Source: Paragordius varius
Taxonomy: Eukaryota; Nematomorpha
DNA: 64,000 bases
Reading direction: 5' to 3'
Assembly (NCBI GenBank): GCA_964247055.1
Contig: OZ176050.1
Location: 14,074,001-14,138,000 of the forward strand
This document shows, piece by piece, positions 1 to 11,190 of this stretch; the first letter of the stretch is position 1; the number at the start of each line of letters is the position of its first letter. The notes under the pieces were generated by a model. That model ran no database searches. It was not told where the DNA came from and saw only the letters and a program-made list of their open reading frames with translations. Both the position numbers and the translations under genes were made by a program.

Positions 1-642
1 TTTTTGAATTACGCATTTCTACGTTTAACTTGAGAGACGTAGACATTTTTTTAAAATATTATTGTTTTGCTTGTTATATGTAGTATATGATATATTTTAG
101 TAATATTTTTGGAATGAACCATTATAATTTTCACCAAAAAATCTTATTTAACAAAATATGCTCAAATTTCGACATTTTCTGATATGATATGGAGGCACAA
201 ATGCTAATAACTTTCTTAAATCTTACTCGTAAGCCCAAGTCAAAGCCAAAACGAGGCGTAACTTGCATTTCTGGCGCCCATTGGATGAAACCGTAATATC
301 GCCCCCTCTTTTCCTCCCCCTATCTACTGGTCGGAGGTGTACACTTTGGTATAAAATCTTTTTAATATACCCCCTTTACATGATTGTTTTATAGTTTTTT
401 TTCTTCTATTGAAATATTGTGATTCTAATAAAATTTTATGGTCCAAAAAAAATAGATAATAAATATATTTCATTACATAGGCTTCTTTTGGTGTAACACC
501 TAATAGTAATCATTAAAGTAAATATTGACTGATGCATCATCCAAATACATCAATTTTCAGTCGACTAAGATAATAAAAATTGTTTATTTGTAAATTGGCA
601 AATTTTTAGCTTAATTCATTTAACACATTTTTAATTTCAGCC
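1..642. other. intergenic DNA upstream of the CAP gene
   Basis: I see no gene here. Positions about 90-260 resemble 14545-14720 (shared words such as tatttttg-aatgaacc and tctgatatga), so part of this is a dispersed repeat of unknown class. The rest is AT-rich with a short C-rich patch near 300-330. Confidence 0.5.
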
Positions 643-3600
643 ATGTTGATAAGCAACTATTCACTGATCATTTTATCGATAACTTCACTATTTTTGATTC
701 TAAGCCATATCGGTAAAAATTAACTTAAATTGATTTTAAGGGTCAAGAATTTAATCTTTGTCTATTAATTTTTTAGATGCCCTCATACCAAATGATCAGG
801 ATATTCAAACAATATTGGAATTGCATAATCGAGAACGTTCCAACCTAAATGCGAAAACAATGATGAAACTGGTATTTTAATTTTGAAACTTTTTAACTAT
901 ATCTATATATGGGTATTTTTATAAAAAGTAATCTAAATATAATGCCTATTACCATATACCATTTATAATTCAAATTTATCCTATAAATAAATTATGTGTT
1001 TTCGGTATATATAACTCATCATTAATATGAATATTCTTATGGCATATTTTATTATTTTTTCAGTATTATATTAATTATAAACAAAATTTCACCTTCTAAA
1101 TATATAAAAAAATATAAGTAATTTTTGATTTTAGAAAACCATATAATTTATTTTAGGGTTAATTTTAATTGTTTGAGGGTGAATTTGAATTGTTCAGGGT
1201 AAATTTGAATTGTTCGGGTGTGAATTTGAAATGTAAATGGTATATTTTTATATTTAAACTCAAATATTTATAATAAATCTCGACGGGCAAAGCATGGTAA
1301 ATCAGTCGATTTCGGCCATTTTGTTATAAATGAAAAACTTAAAATGTTGTATGATGGTTAACTATGTTTGAATCAATATAAAACTGCGTCATAATATAGA
1401 TAATAACAAACAAATAAAGCAAACACATATAGATAAATAGTAGTCAACTAATGGTTTAATAAGAAAGAATAGGGTGATCATATTGATTTTAAAAATTAGT
1501 ATAGGCTGTAACTTATTATACAAAACATTAATCTTTGTTAATTTTAACAAACCCTGTTTAAAGACAAATTAGAAATATAATAAAAAAACATATTTTGAGC
1601 TCTGTATATCAACAAATGATAAAATCAATCCGGGGTATAATATTATAAGCTTAAAAACAACCCAAAATTATTTAATATTCTCTTAGTTTGGTTTCAACTA
1701 TCCATTAACTAGAGGTAACGATTTCGTGTGTGCAATAATTAAAACATATATAGTTTTTCAGGGTTTGACAACTAAGCCAAATCAAACCGCTTCTATTTGA
1801 GCACAAAGGGAAATGTTAATTACATATATGTAATAGCCAGGCAGGTTATCCCGTTAAACTCAAACATTGAATGCCTAAAAAGGCTGTTACATTTAATTAT
1901 TTTATATCAATATCATAGGAGTGGTATGCAGAAGGCGCAAAACAAGCAGAAAAAAATGTTGCCGACTGTATTTATAAGCATGATGACCCAAAAACAGCAG
2001 GTTAGAAATTTTAAAATTTAAAAAATTGAAATATACCATTTACGATTCAAATTTAACTTAAACAATTCAAACCTTGAACAATTTAAATTTACCCTAAAAA
2101 ACAATTATGTCTCGAACTAATATAACCCATTATTAATTTGAAATATGTCTTTATGGCATAGTTATTATTTTTTCGGTATCCTTTTAATTTTAAACAAAAT
2201 TTAATTTTTTTAAAATATATATTAAATATAGGTCATTTTTAATTTGAAAACACATAATTTATTTAAGGGTAAATTAAATTGTTTAAAGGTGAATTTGAAT
2301 TGTTCAAAAGTTAATTTGAATTGTTCAAGGGTGAGTTTGAAATGTAAATGGTATGTATTTTTTTATATACTAACATATAAAAATGCTTTAAATAAATTAG
2401 AAGGAAGTCTAAATAAAATCGTTTATAATTAATTTTAATTTATTATTAGATTTTCCCGAAGGAGGTGGTCAGAACATTGCTGCGACTTACGGTACTACTG
2501 ATTGGGAATATGCTTTTAATGGCTGGAACGATGAAAAACATTTATTTAAGTAATAATAGGCCCTTATTGCTCTAATGATAATATAGATTAAATTATAAGG
2601 ACAAATCATAAAAAAAGTGTTATTACAATGTAAAGAGATTGTAAAATATTGTTCTATTAAAAAATATGTATTATTAAGTTTAAACGTTTTTTTTATTATT
2701 TTATTTTAACTGTATTTGATAGATACGGTGATAATTTTCAGGATTATCGAGCAATCGGCCATTATACCCAAGTATGAAACTAATTACCTTTCAATTATTT
2801 TATTAAAAATGAATTTAGAGTAAAAATTAAATTTACATAGACAAAATGTAAGTGCTACAAGACAAATATTTTTTTCAAAGGCAACCAGACTTTTTTATAT
2901 CTTAAATCTTCTAATATAAACTATTTAATTACAGCTGTAATATATATAATTGATTGTTTTATAAACATTACAATTTTAAACATTGATTTTATCTGACAAA
3001 AACAATTAAGGGTATGGTCGTCAAAAAAAAACATATGTCTTTATGTTTATACATTTTGTTAGTATAATATCAATTTTAACCGTATTGATAGATTGTTTGG
3101 GCAAATACAAGGTTGATAGGCTGTGCCCTTAAAATCTGCCCAACGGAAACTTTATACGCTTGTAATTATTATCCAGGGTAACTATATTTTATATATTACT
3201 AATTGTATATATTTATATATATAAGCTTTTACGGTTTTATTCAAAAATTGAAACGGTTAAATGTTAAACTATGATTAAAAGTGATTGGCAATTTAAAATT
3301 TATCATACCTTGCCTCTCGACAAATATTAATTATAATACAATCCCACATTTAGCGGTAATGTGCAAACCTATATAGGCATCCCATATGAAAAATCTGTAA
3401 ATAATCAAACCTGCATCTGTCCATCGAACGGGAAATGTTCAAAACAATATCCGAGTCTTTTGGAGACATGTGGTAAAGAAAAAACATTTTTTTACAATAT
3501 AATTATTTGATATCATCAAAATTAATTTGTGTTATTTTTGACATACCCATGTCAATTTATATCAAATATAACTACAGACATACATAATTTTTGAGGTCGA

Positions 3601-4846
3601 TTTTAAAGCACAGTAAAAATTGAAATTATGCGGACAAAACGTTATAATATAAACACACATTTTTCAAAATACAACCATACTTTTTCAAACCTCAATTTAT
3701 CCTAAAAATTGTTTAATAACATTCGAAAACATGTAATTGAGATTTTGTTACCATATACATCCCTATTTCATTCTTTGCAATCCTTAAAAATGAGGTAAAT
3801 TAAAAATTTAGACTTAAAAAGCATGGTGTCTTTTAGAAAAAATATTAGCCTTTATTTACCTTTTGTCCGTATAATTCCAATTTTTACTGTATCTTCCTAT
3901 GTGCATATAATAAAAGTACTATTTATGATAATTTTTCTTAAGGATCCTAACCCACATTTGACATAATTTGTTTTAGATTTGTGTACAAATAAATATTCGA
4001 ATTGTGAATCAATTTGCACTGGTAACCGTGAAATCTGTAATTTGTCTTGTGATCCTGCCTGCATTTCTCAAACATGGCCTCCCCATAAAAAGAATTTGCC
4101 TAACGTTGCTTCCAACAAATTGCCCCCCATGTTTAACAATAATAATAATACCAATGTTAAAAGGTATCCTGATCATAGCGAAAATCATAATTATAACAAT
4201 AAAAATGTTGGCCGAATGCCTAACCAAGAGCACAATTATAATTTTGGATGGAGATCTTACGATTGGCACAGATTTTCAAATCATCAAAGACCACGTAAAT
4301 ACAAAATTATATCCGTATAAACAAATAATTGACGAATATTGAAATACACTGATAGAAGGCGTGATGGTATAGTACCCGAAACTACGCAATTTTTCTATTA
4401 TCAGTGTGAGCCCTAGAGGGCAGGCGAGTGTTAGAGCCTTCACATGTCAGGATACAATTTAAGTCCTTATCCTATTATAAAATAGGGAAAAAAGAAACTC
4501 TAAACTGTTTATTTTATTGAAATATACTGATAAAATGTGTTAAATATAAAACAGATATTATTTTAAAAAAGACAACCATGTTTTTTGATCTTGATTTGCT
4601 GTTATGCAAGATAACTCAAAATTATTGAAAGTAGAATTGTATTATTTAATAACATCGTTTTTTAGTTTTTTCGTTTTATCTGTATAATTTAAATTTTTCG
4701 GTGTATTAGAGGTGCACGATTTCTATGATAACCCTAGTCTAGAGGATCAAAGTAAAGTCTTAGACCCTGTGGATTATTATGAATCATCGCTTGAACACAA
4801 CCCACCAAAAAACAGAAATCGCAATCGATATTGGAATTTCTTTTGA
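643..4846 (+). CDS. secreted CAP-domain protein (SCP/TAPS, venom-allergen-like), 9 exons
   Basis: Exons 643-712, 777-871, 1919-2000, 2450-2549, 2723-2771, 3092-3177, 3354-3472, 3977-4294 and 4710-4846 join in phase to 351 aa. The first 24 residues form a hydrophobic signal peptide. The CAP domain follows: LHNRER, GQNIAATYG, the signature GHYTQIVW (split between exons 5 and 6) and CNYYPGGN. A Cys-rich stretch in exons 7-8 (SICTGNREICNLSCDPAC) precedes an Asn/His-rich tail that ordinary CAP proteins lack; these last two exons are less certain. CAP proteins of parasitic worms are secreted and act at the host interface or bind lipids; the role here is not predictable. AATAAA lies 8 nt after the stop. 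Most introns carry MITEs. Confidence 0.88.
957..1242. repeat. fold-back MITE (21-bp-unit family), CAP intron 2
   Basis: It starts with TACCATTT, ends with AAATGGTA, and the two halves are inverted complements. Near the right end a 21-bp unit (gggtgaatttgaattgttc-like) repeats about four times. The same ends and unit recur at 2034-2353, 19694-19942, 28943-29264, 29791-30005 and 31125-31478. Confidence 0.75.
2034..2353. repeat. fold-back MITE, fills most of CAP intron 3
   Basis: Same family as 957-1242, with TACCATTTAC and GTAAATGGTA ends. 21-bp units at the right end and degenerate ones at the left surround an inverted core. It makes up about 320 of the 449 nt of this intron. Confidence 0.75.
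2818..3084. repeat. Tc1/mariner-type MITE, CAP intron 5
   Basis: An older copy of the family at 5570-5861, with degenerate inverted ends (gtaaaaattaa ... caattttaaccgta) around a gacaaaatgtaa-like word. It ends only 7 nt before exon 6, so the polypyrimidine tract and acceptor region are largely MITE-derived. A still more degenerate stretch at about 2590-2715 in intron 4 may be another copy. Confidence 0.65.
3610..3891. repeat. Tc1/mariner-type MITE, CAP intron 7
   Basis: Inverted ends CAGTAAAAATTGAAATTATG and the complement ending ACTG, about 35 bp long, are separated by about 210 bp. It matches 5570-5861 and 8855-9128 along its length. Confidence 0.8.
4345..4505 (+). repeat. SINE-like element, CAP intron 8
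   Basis: About 150 bp (gcaggcgagtgttagagcc ... ggatacaatttaag ... gaaactctaaac) is closely matched in reverse at 8160-8310, so it is a dispersed short element. The other copy has a GTTCGAAC word like the B box of a tRNA promoter. That suggests a tRNA-derived SINE, but I see no convincing A box. Confidence 0.55.
4520..4709. repeat. degenerate Tc1/mariner-type MITE next to CAP exon 9
   Basis: Inverted ends are decayed (ctgataaaatgtg ... cgttttatctgtataattt) but the interior (aagacaaccatgttttt) matches the family. The MITE end is about 4 nt from the acceptor of exon 9. Confidence 0.5.
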
Positions 4847-4853
4847 TCAGGAA

Positions 4854-4859
4854 AATAAA
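4854..4859 (+). terminator. polyadenylation signal of the CAP gene
   Basis: AATAAA begins 8 nt after the TGA stop, so the 3' UTR is probably only a few tens of nt. Confidence 0.6.
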
Positions 4860-6260
4860 TGTTTGACAAACTATTTCCATTAATTAAGCATTATAAACAA
4901 TGAAAATTTATGATGACATATTATGGTTTAATAAATTTGCTGAGCTCATAAATTAAAAAACTAAAGTAGGCAGATTTCCAAGTAAATCCCTAATATACGG
5001 AAGGTTGGAAATTAAATTTTTTCGAAAGCGATTGTTTATAATTGTAGGCAACAACAGATCAAAAGAGTGATAAATTTGCTATCATTGTGGTTTATAAAGA
5101 TGTTTTTAAATGCTTGTGCTTTTTCATCAATGATGAATCATATTTTAAAAAACTAATTTGGTCACCCTTTTATGCATGGGTTAAAAAAATTTAAAATGCT
5201 TTCAATCACTTACTTTTATAGCCGTAATAAAACTATGTATTATGATAGATTATAATGTATTCTTAATGATTTTAAGTATTTTTGTCTGCTATACTAAAAT
5301 TAATGGTCTCCAAAATCGATATGTTATCGCAAGAAACTGTGAAATTATTAAAAAAATTTAACTTGTCTTCTTTTGTGAGTTAATACTGTAAAAAGTTTTA
5401 CGTCTCACTTATTTTAATCGAATCTTGGCAATTAAATCTTTGTTTGGATATTAGTGTATATGATAAGCCTTAAATGAGTGAGTGAAACGTTAAGTACCCT
5501 ATAACAGTCTGCTAGAAACCGATTGGACCACTCAAACTATAAAATTAGTACTATCTTTGATTAAAAATACAGTAAGAACTGAAATTATACGGACAAAATG
5601 TAAAAATATAATATAATGACAAATATTTTTTCAAGACAACCATACTTTTTAAAAACTCAATGTTTCCCATATACGATACTTAGTTACAATTGTAAATATA
5701 GAATTGATTGTTGGTTTTATATATCTCTATTTCATAATTTGCCATTTAGAACAATGAGTTATATTGATATAAATCTAGAATAAAAAGTATGGTTTTGGTT
5801 GTCTTTTAGAATAATATTTGTCTTTTTTTACGTTTTGTCCGTATAATTTCAGTTCTTACTGTAAAATGGTTAATTTTTTTTATTTAAAGACAAACCCACA
5901 ATTTAAACTGTGACCAAAATAAAATACCACAAAGATATGGTATCAAATAAATCAATTGATGTTTGCCATGATAAAAAATACCCGTAAAAAAGTTGAACTA
6001 GGAAATAAACTCATCAATTTATACAATTATTGAGAAATTTCTAGATATGTCTTTACCTACTTTAATGTATACATGCTATTTAATTTAGATTTTGTTGAAA
6101 AAGTATTCGGGGGAAATTTAAGCAATATTAGTTGTATATTATTTAATCATAAAATAATTTTAAAATTTATTTCAATAATAATAATAATGATAATATGATA
6201 ACGATAGCACTTTCTACCAAATGGTAAAAAAACAAATTTATATGTAAAAAAATACGGTTT
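4860..6260. other. intergenic region between the CAP gene and NUP35
   Basis: No coding signal is seen. It holds one well-preserved MITE (5570-5861, separate entry). The remainder is AT-rich DNA with no recognised feature. An AATAAA on the minus strand near 6168-6173 could serve NUP35. Confidence 0.5.
5570..5861. repeat. best-preserved Tc1/mariner-type MITE (292 bp)
   Basis: Inverted ends of about 38 bp start CAGTAAGAACTGAAATTATA and finish with the complement; both are flanked by TA, the target duplication of Tc1/mariner elements. There is no open reading frame. Related copies: 2818-3084, 3610-3891, 4520-4709, 8855-9128, 50687-50956, and a degenerate stretch at about 29545-29760. Confidence 0.88.
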
Positions 6261-9200
6261 TTAATTAGCAAAAGATTCCGTCAAATGTTGAATAAGTTTA
6301 ATAATCCATGCTAAACCTGGTATAAAGCTAATGAAATAGCTTACAAGTGATAAATATTCACCTTCATCGATTGTGAATACCTATATAAATATAATCATTA
6401 AAATTGGAAACACAATAAAAATTTAAAATTTTATATTTTTAACCGTGATTATCTATAAAACCTCTATCCTTTAGCGTTACAAAAATAAGGAATAGACATG
6501 TGAAATGGTATCATACACTCAATTTTATCAAACTGTTTAATGATTATTAGTAAAAGATAACAAATTAATTTTTTTTCACAAGAAAATTAACATTTTAAAT
6601 TTTTGTATTTTCGTATTCATGTGATTTAAAACTTTATTTTAAAACAAAAAACATAAAACATCATCAAAAAAGAAAAAAAATCAAACCTTTCTTTGGTTTA
6701 AAGATCGTTGTAGGGCAGCTCTGGCCTGATTACGATTCGATAAAGCCGTAATGTTTTGTACATTAAGGAGATTGTTAACATTATAATTGATTGTTCCACT
6801 CACTTGCTTAGTGTTGGGTGTCATATTAAAATTTATTCTGCCGGGTGTTACAAACTGATATAATTATAAAAAACTTATGTTAAGATTAATTTTTAATATA
6901 TAATTTTAAACAGATACAACCACCCCTTTGTTCAATAAACAGCGTCTATAAACTAATTAGCTCTTACTGATTATAATAAACTTTTCAATTTTAAAAATTC
7001 TATTTTCAAGCTTTGATCGTTAAAATGAAGAAAATTATTTTATTCATATTTTGCGTTGATTATACCATTTAAATATCCAAATAACCCTTGAACATACAAA
7101 TTCACTATACCATTTACACTTCAAGAGTGTCCTTGAACAATTCAAGTTGGTCCTTGAACAATTCAAGTTGATCCTTGAACAATTCAAGTTGGTCCTTGAA
7201 TTCAAGTTGGTCCTTAAAATTTATAAATTTTGATTTAACCATAATTTTTGCATTTTTTTTTATTTAATTATTTATTAACCTAATTTTCTTTATTTATTAT
7301 ATATTTATTCATTTAAAAATAAATTTTTTTTATTGAAAAACCACTTTTTTTGTTTAAAACTATTTTTTTTCAATTGAACAAAATTATTGACTTTTAAATG
7401 TTTTTAATGAAAAAATTTAATTAATAACCCAGAAAACTTATATATTTTTTCATTTCGTGTTAAAATATAAATATTTAAATTTATTTTCAGAAATTAATAA
7501 AGATATACGGTTTTTAAAAGATTAAAAGTTGATATCGATTTAAAATTTATGCTAAATAATAGAAAATAGGTTAAAAACAATAAAATAGACGAATTATTTT
7601 CGATTTGATTGATAAAAGTTAAAAACAAAACAAAAAAGTTAAAGGACCAACTTGAACTGTTCAAGGACCAACTTGAATTGTTCAAGGAAACTTGAATTGT
7701 TCAAGGACACTCTTGAAGTGTTAATGGTATATTAAACATTTACAAAATAACCCTAAAAAATTATATGTTTTTGAAGATCAAAAAATATTTAGAAAATTCT
7801 TTTAAAAATATAATTTTGTATAAATCTAACATAACATACAAAAAATATTAGGCCAAATAAAACTATATCATATCAAGAAATAGTTAAAGAGCCCCCAAAA
7901 CACATCATTCATTTTCAAGGTTATCGTAATGTCTGAGGGTAAATATGAAATGTTCAAGGGTGACGTAAATGGTTTAACCTGCAGACAATTCAAGAAGATC
8001 TAACGAACCATATAATTGGATGCAGACTTAGCTCATAAAAGTACGTTATGGAGAAAACAATTACAAGAGACTACGCGTTCCTTTTGGGATAACCTCTTGA
8101 ATAAACTTTTGTCTTTTAACTATTAAGATTTTTATGTTTTATTAATTAAAAAAATATACAGTTTAGAGTCTCTTTTTTCCTTTTTATTAAAGGGTAAGAA
8201 CTTAAATTGTATCCGGACACATGTGAAGGCTTTAACACTCGCCTGCCCAGGGCTGACAGTGATGATGGATAAAATGCGTAGTTCCGGGGTTCGAACTCTG
8301 GCATATAAATTATTATTAAGTTTTATATTTTATAACGGCCAACAAAGTTTTATTGGCACCTCTCCGTGGTGTTGACTGGGGCATGAAAATGCGCTAATAG
8401 CGGAGGCCAGTTTCTAACAATCTGTAAAATCATTAGTTTTACACAAGGAGCATGTATTAAGTAAAAAAATCGCCTCAATTTACCCACGAAGGATAAAATA
8501 CTATGAATATGAAATATTTCGTGGTACGAAAACTCCAAATCCGGAGTCCTACCCTTTATGATAATGATATTGATGATTAAGTAAAAACTCGAACCTTTTC
8601 TTCGTTAACATTGGTGATAGAGGATGGTTTTATAGGCATAACTCCAATCATTACAGTTAAACAATTTTGTGAAATATCGTTTGATTCAATTAATCTGCCA
8701 TTTTGTCTCAAAGCTTGACAAGCCTCTAATTTGCTCGCGTAACGTAAATCAATCCAGTTTCCACACTCTGAAGCAAACTAATATACATAATATATATATA
8801 TGTATATATGCACACAATTCACATTATAATTGCCGATTGTCAACAAGTAACGTACAGTAAAATTTAAAATTATACGGATAAATCGTAAAAATATAAAGAT
8901 AACCATACTTTTAATACCATAATTTATCCTATAACAATCATTTAATTACAATTGTAAAATAAACAAATAATTTGTTACCAATATACATCTCTATTTTATA
9001 TTTTACAGTTTTAAACAATGAGTTTTATTTTATAAAATCAAGATATTAAAAGTATGGTTGTTGTAGTTTAAAAAAAATATTTGTCTTTATATTTTTACGT
9101 TTTGTCCGTATAATTTCAATTTTTACTGCAAATGGGTATAAAAACAACAAAAATGTCGAAAAACAATTTTATCCTTTAATTTATATAATGATGGAGACAA

Positions 9201-10000
9201 AATTTGTTTTAAAACACACGCTACTGTAGCATTACCAATTAGCCACAATAATTATGAAAATAAATAAAAAAAATCAATAGGAACTTTAAAAAAGATTGCA
9301 ATATATATGTGCATCAAATTTTAAGTTATTAACAATATCTGGAGTTGTATGACATAATCTAATAGGTTTTTATGAAAAATGTACAATCTTGTAAATATGT
9401 CCTTTCCAGAAGATAACATGTCAAAAAAACTAACCTTGTGTTCAATTATATCGCCATATTCAGAAAAGATGGCAATGATAAGATTCGTAGCGGAATTAGG
9501 AAACCTGTAAAAATATAAATAAAATTGTTTTACCCAAAAACCCGAATCCAAAATTGATTTTGGCCTTCATAAAAAGAGTATGGATAATTTATGCTTTGGT
9601 CCGGATTAATGGAAAAACTAAATTTTTTTTAAAAAAACTCTACTTTTGGGTATTGTTTGATAAAAATGTTTTAGATTGATTTGGAAGTTCAAATGAATCT
9701 TGCATGTCTTCATCCATCATTTCTTTAACCGGTGGTTTATTTCTAGATATTTTATCAGGAGATACTTTAAAAAATAAGATGAGGGTGGTGTTTTGGGATA
9801 AGCTTGGTTCTTGGGTTCAAATGTATCTGGAGCAAATTTAATGGTTCTGTTTTTAGGACTCGAAAAAGAAGAGTTGACAGTTTTGTTAGCATTATATATT
9901 TTTTGCTAAATCTATTAAATAAAAACCATACAGTTTCTGGAGAGTTTGTGCCAAACAAGTAGTTGGGCAAATAATCCTTTCTGACGGGGCGCGTTTCCAT
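6261..10000 (-). CDS. NUP35: nucleoporin NUP35/NUP53 (MPPN RRM), 8 exons
   Basis: Exons in transcript order: 10000-9932, 9905-9766, 9742-9644, 9617-9534, 9504-9435, 8777-8595, 6854-6687, 6380-6261, all in phase, giving 310 aa (human 326). The N-terminus has a LPNYLFG stretch like the vertebrate LPGFLMG. The atypical RRM spans roughly residues 135-200: FWIRVFGFP, then FSEYGDIIEH, NWIDLRYASKLEA and TVMIGVMP, matching the vertebrate SWVTVFGFP...GNWMHIRYQSK...IMIGVKP pattern. NUP53-type proteins sit in the inner ring of the nuclear pore and bind NUP93, NUP155 and membranes. The C-terminus is unusually hydrophobic (FISFIPGLAWIIKLI), which may replace the usual amphipathic membrane helix. Introns 1-4 are 26, 23, 26 and 29 nt; introns 5-7 are 657, 1740 and 306 nt. 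Confidence 0.88.
7108..7729. repeat. fold-back MITE, second subfamily, NUP35 intron 6
   Basis: The left end has TACCATTTAC followed by units of ggtccttgaacaattcaagt at 21-bp spacing. The right end carries the inverted units and TGGTA. A further partial end lies just outside at 7062-7107. The TIR is shared with the first subfamily but the iterated unit has diverged (gtcc instead of accc). A partial first-subfamily end lies at about 7930-7977. Confidence 0.7.
8160..8310 (-). repeat. SINE-like element, NUP35 intron 6
   Basis: Reverse-complement copy of 4345-4505. It includes gggttcgaactct at 8288-8300, which resembles a tRNA T-arm or B box. It abuts the ribozyme-bearing element that begins at 8337. 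Confidence 0.55.
8337..8412 (+). ncRNA. HDV-like self-cleaving ribozyme, decayed copy
   Basis: Order of elements fits the HDV double-pseudoknot fold: P1 5' strand GGCCAA at 8337-8342 with 3' strand TTGACT (one mismatch); P3 CACC/GGTG around a TCTCCGT loop; P4 GCAT-GAAA-ATGC with a GNRA loop; then a GCTAA joining segment holding the expected catalytic C. P2 (attgg with agcgg) is poor, so this copy may be inactive. Cleavage would fall just 5' of 8337, exactly at the element boundary. Confidence 0.65.
8337..8578 (+). mobile_element. short internally deleted LINE derivative (SIDE-like)
   Basis: Positions 8337-8520 match the 5' end of the LINE at 25020-21835 (shared: tggggcatgaaaatgcgctaa, tctgtaaaatcattagtt, acacaagg.gcatgtatta). 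Positions about 8515-8555 match that LINE's 3' end (aaaactcc.aat...gagtccta). Everything between, some 3 kb including both enzyme domains, is absent. The element ends in a loose atgataatgatattgatgatt tail. It is therefore a non-autonomous LINE derivative comprising a ribozyme, a short 5' UTR and a 3' end, comparable to the SIDEs described for R2 elements. Confidence 0.72.
8855..9128. repeat. Tc1/mariner-type MITE, NUP35 intron 5
   Basis: Begins CAGTAAAATTTAAAATTATA and ends with gtccgtataatttcaatttttactg. Interior words are as in 5570-5861. Confidence 0.78.
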
Positions 10001-10660
10001 TTATTTAAGAATTTCGCAATAATTAAAAGTGAATATTCATATGACCATATGAAATTTTTAGATATATACTTAAATCCTCAATTACGGGGTAGTTATAATA
10101 ATATATATATTAAAATATATATATATACAGTCGAATTTAAAATTATGTTTTTTTAGTGCTGTAGGCGGATTATATCATAAAATTGTTTTTAAAAAAATTT
10201 AAAATTGTAAATTTTCATCACAAAATTTTTTGCCGCCATTTTTTTCAAAAAAATTTTATATCACCAATGCAACAGGGAAAATGTATTATAATTTGAATTA
10301 ACTTTAGAAGCTTGCAGGCAAAATTTCTTTACCAGCAAAATTTTATATATTTTGATTTTAATATCAGCTGTTTGCTTCATTGGCGTTTGGGAACTGACCC
10401 AATTTTATATGCTAAAGCAATAAACTGTAAAAAAACTTTTATCTAATACATCTAAACAATGTTGAATTATTTTTAACTATAATAACGAAAACTGTAGTTA
10501 ATTTAAAAAATTAGGCTCTGGGATATAAAACTACCCCAAAAAGTAATATAGTACAAACAAACGAAAAGTTAAGGAAGTTTTAACTTTATTATCTTTTAGG
10601 GTAGTTTCTAACCCGAAAGCCATTTTTAATTTAAAATTCTAATTGGTCGATAAAACCAAA
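10001..10660. other. intergenic region upstream of NUP35
   Basis: AT-rich with short (TA)n runs near 10100. Positions 10509-10620 hold an imperfect inverted repeat (gggatataaaactacccc ... gggtagtttctaaccc). No gene is visible. Confidence 0.45.
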
Positions 10661-11190
10661 ATCATTCATTTTCCTTCGATTCAAATTAGGTTATTTAAAT
10701 ACCCCTGTTTAAAATCAAATATTTTAGAAATATAAAATTTGAAGCGGCAAATAGTTGCACTTAAATAACATTATAAACCAATATATAACAAAAACTCATT
10801 TAAAAATACTTGATATTACATATTTTAATAAGACTTAAAGGTAAAAATTTAATTAGCCTGACATGTCTGCATTACCTAAATTTAAAAATAATATAAAATA
10901 AACCGTTTTTCTTTCTATCAATGTTAGCTGTGATTAAATTAAAAATTAGAGTTGATTGTAGTTTTAATTAATGAACTTAATATTTTGAAAAAATGTTGTT
11001 AAATAAAAATGGCGTAGAAATAGTTTGATACGAAACTTTTTTACAAAACTAAATTTATTTAGAGACGGCTTATTTATATATTATATAGAAAAGAAGCATA
11101 AATTTAAATTGAGTCCGTTTCCTTAAGTGGTTTTTAAAAATATCAACTCAAATATAGTCTGGGGCATTTAGATACCCCAATTTGAATCGG
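10661..11190. repeat. MITE with TTAACACTT/cttcgattcaaattgggg ends
   Basis: Copy of the family also found at 15549-17562, 32171-32752, 36320-36848 and 40937-41371. It starts within ccttcgattcaaatt and ends gataccccaatttgaatcg. Internal landmarks are a repeated 'tggcgt' and 'gaagcataaatttaaattg'. Confidence 0.6.

Noticed and set aside
4004-4342. 112-aa plus-strand frame overlapping CAP exon 8
   Set aside because: It is an alternative frame of the Cys-rich exon; the 3977-4294 frame continues the CAP protein in phase.
8280-8305. Possible tRNA gene (gggttcgaactct)
   Set aside because: Only a B-box-like word is present; no cloverleaf can be drawn, and the sequence belongs to a dispersed SINE-like element.
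9767-10000. 77-aa minus-strand frame read as a separate small protein
   Set aside because: It reads through NUP35 introns 1 and 2; splicing restores the nucleoporin frame.
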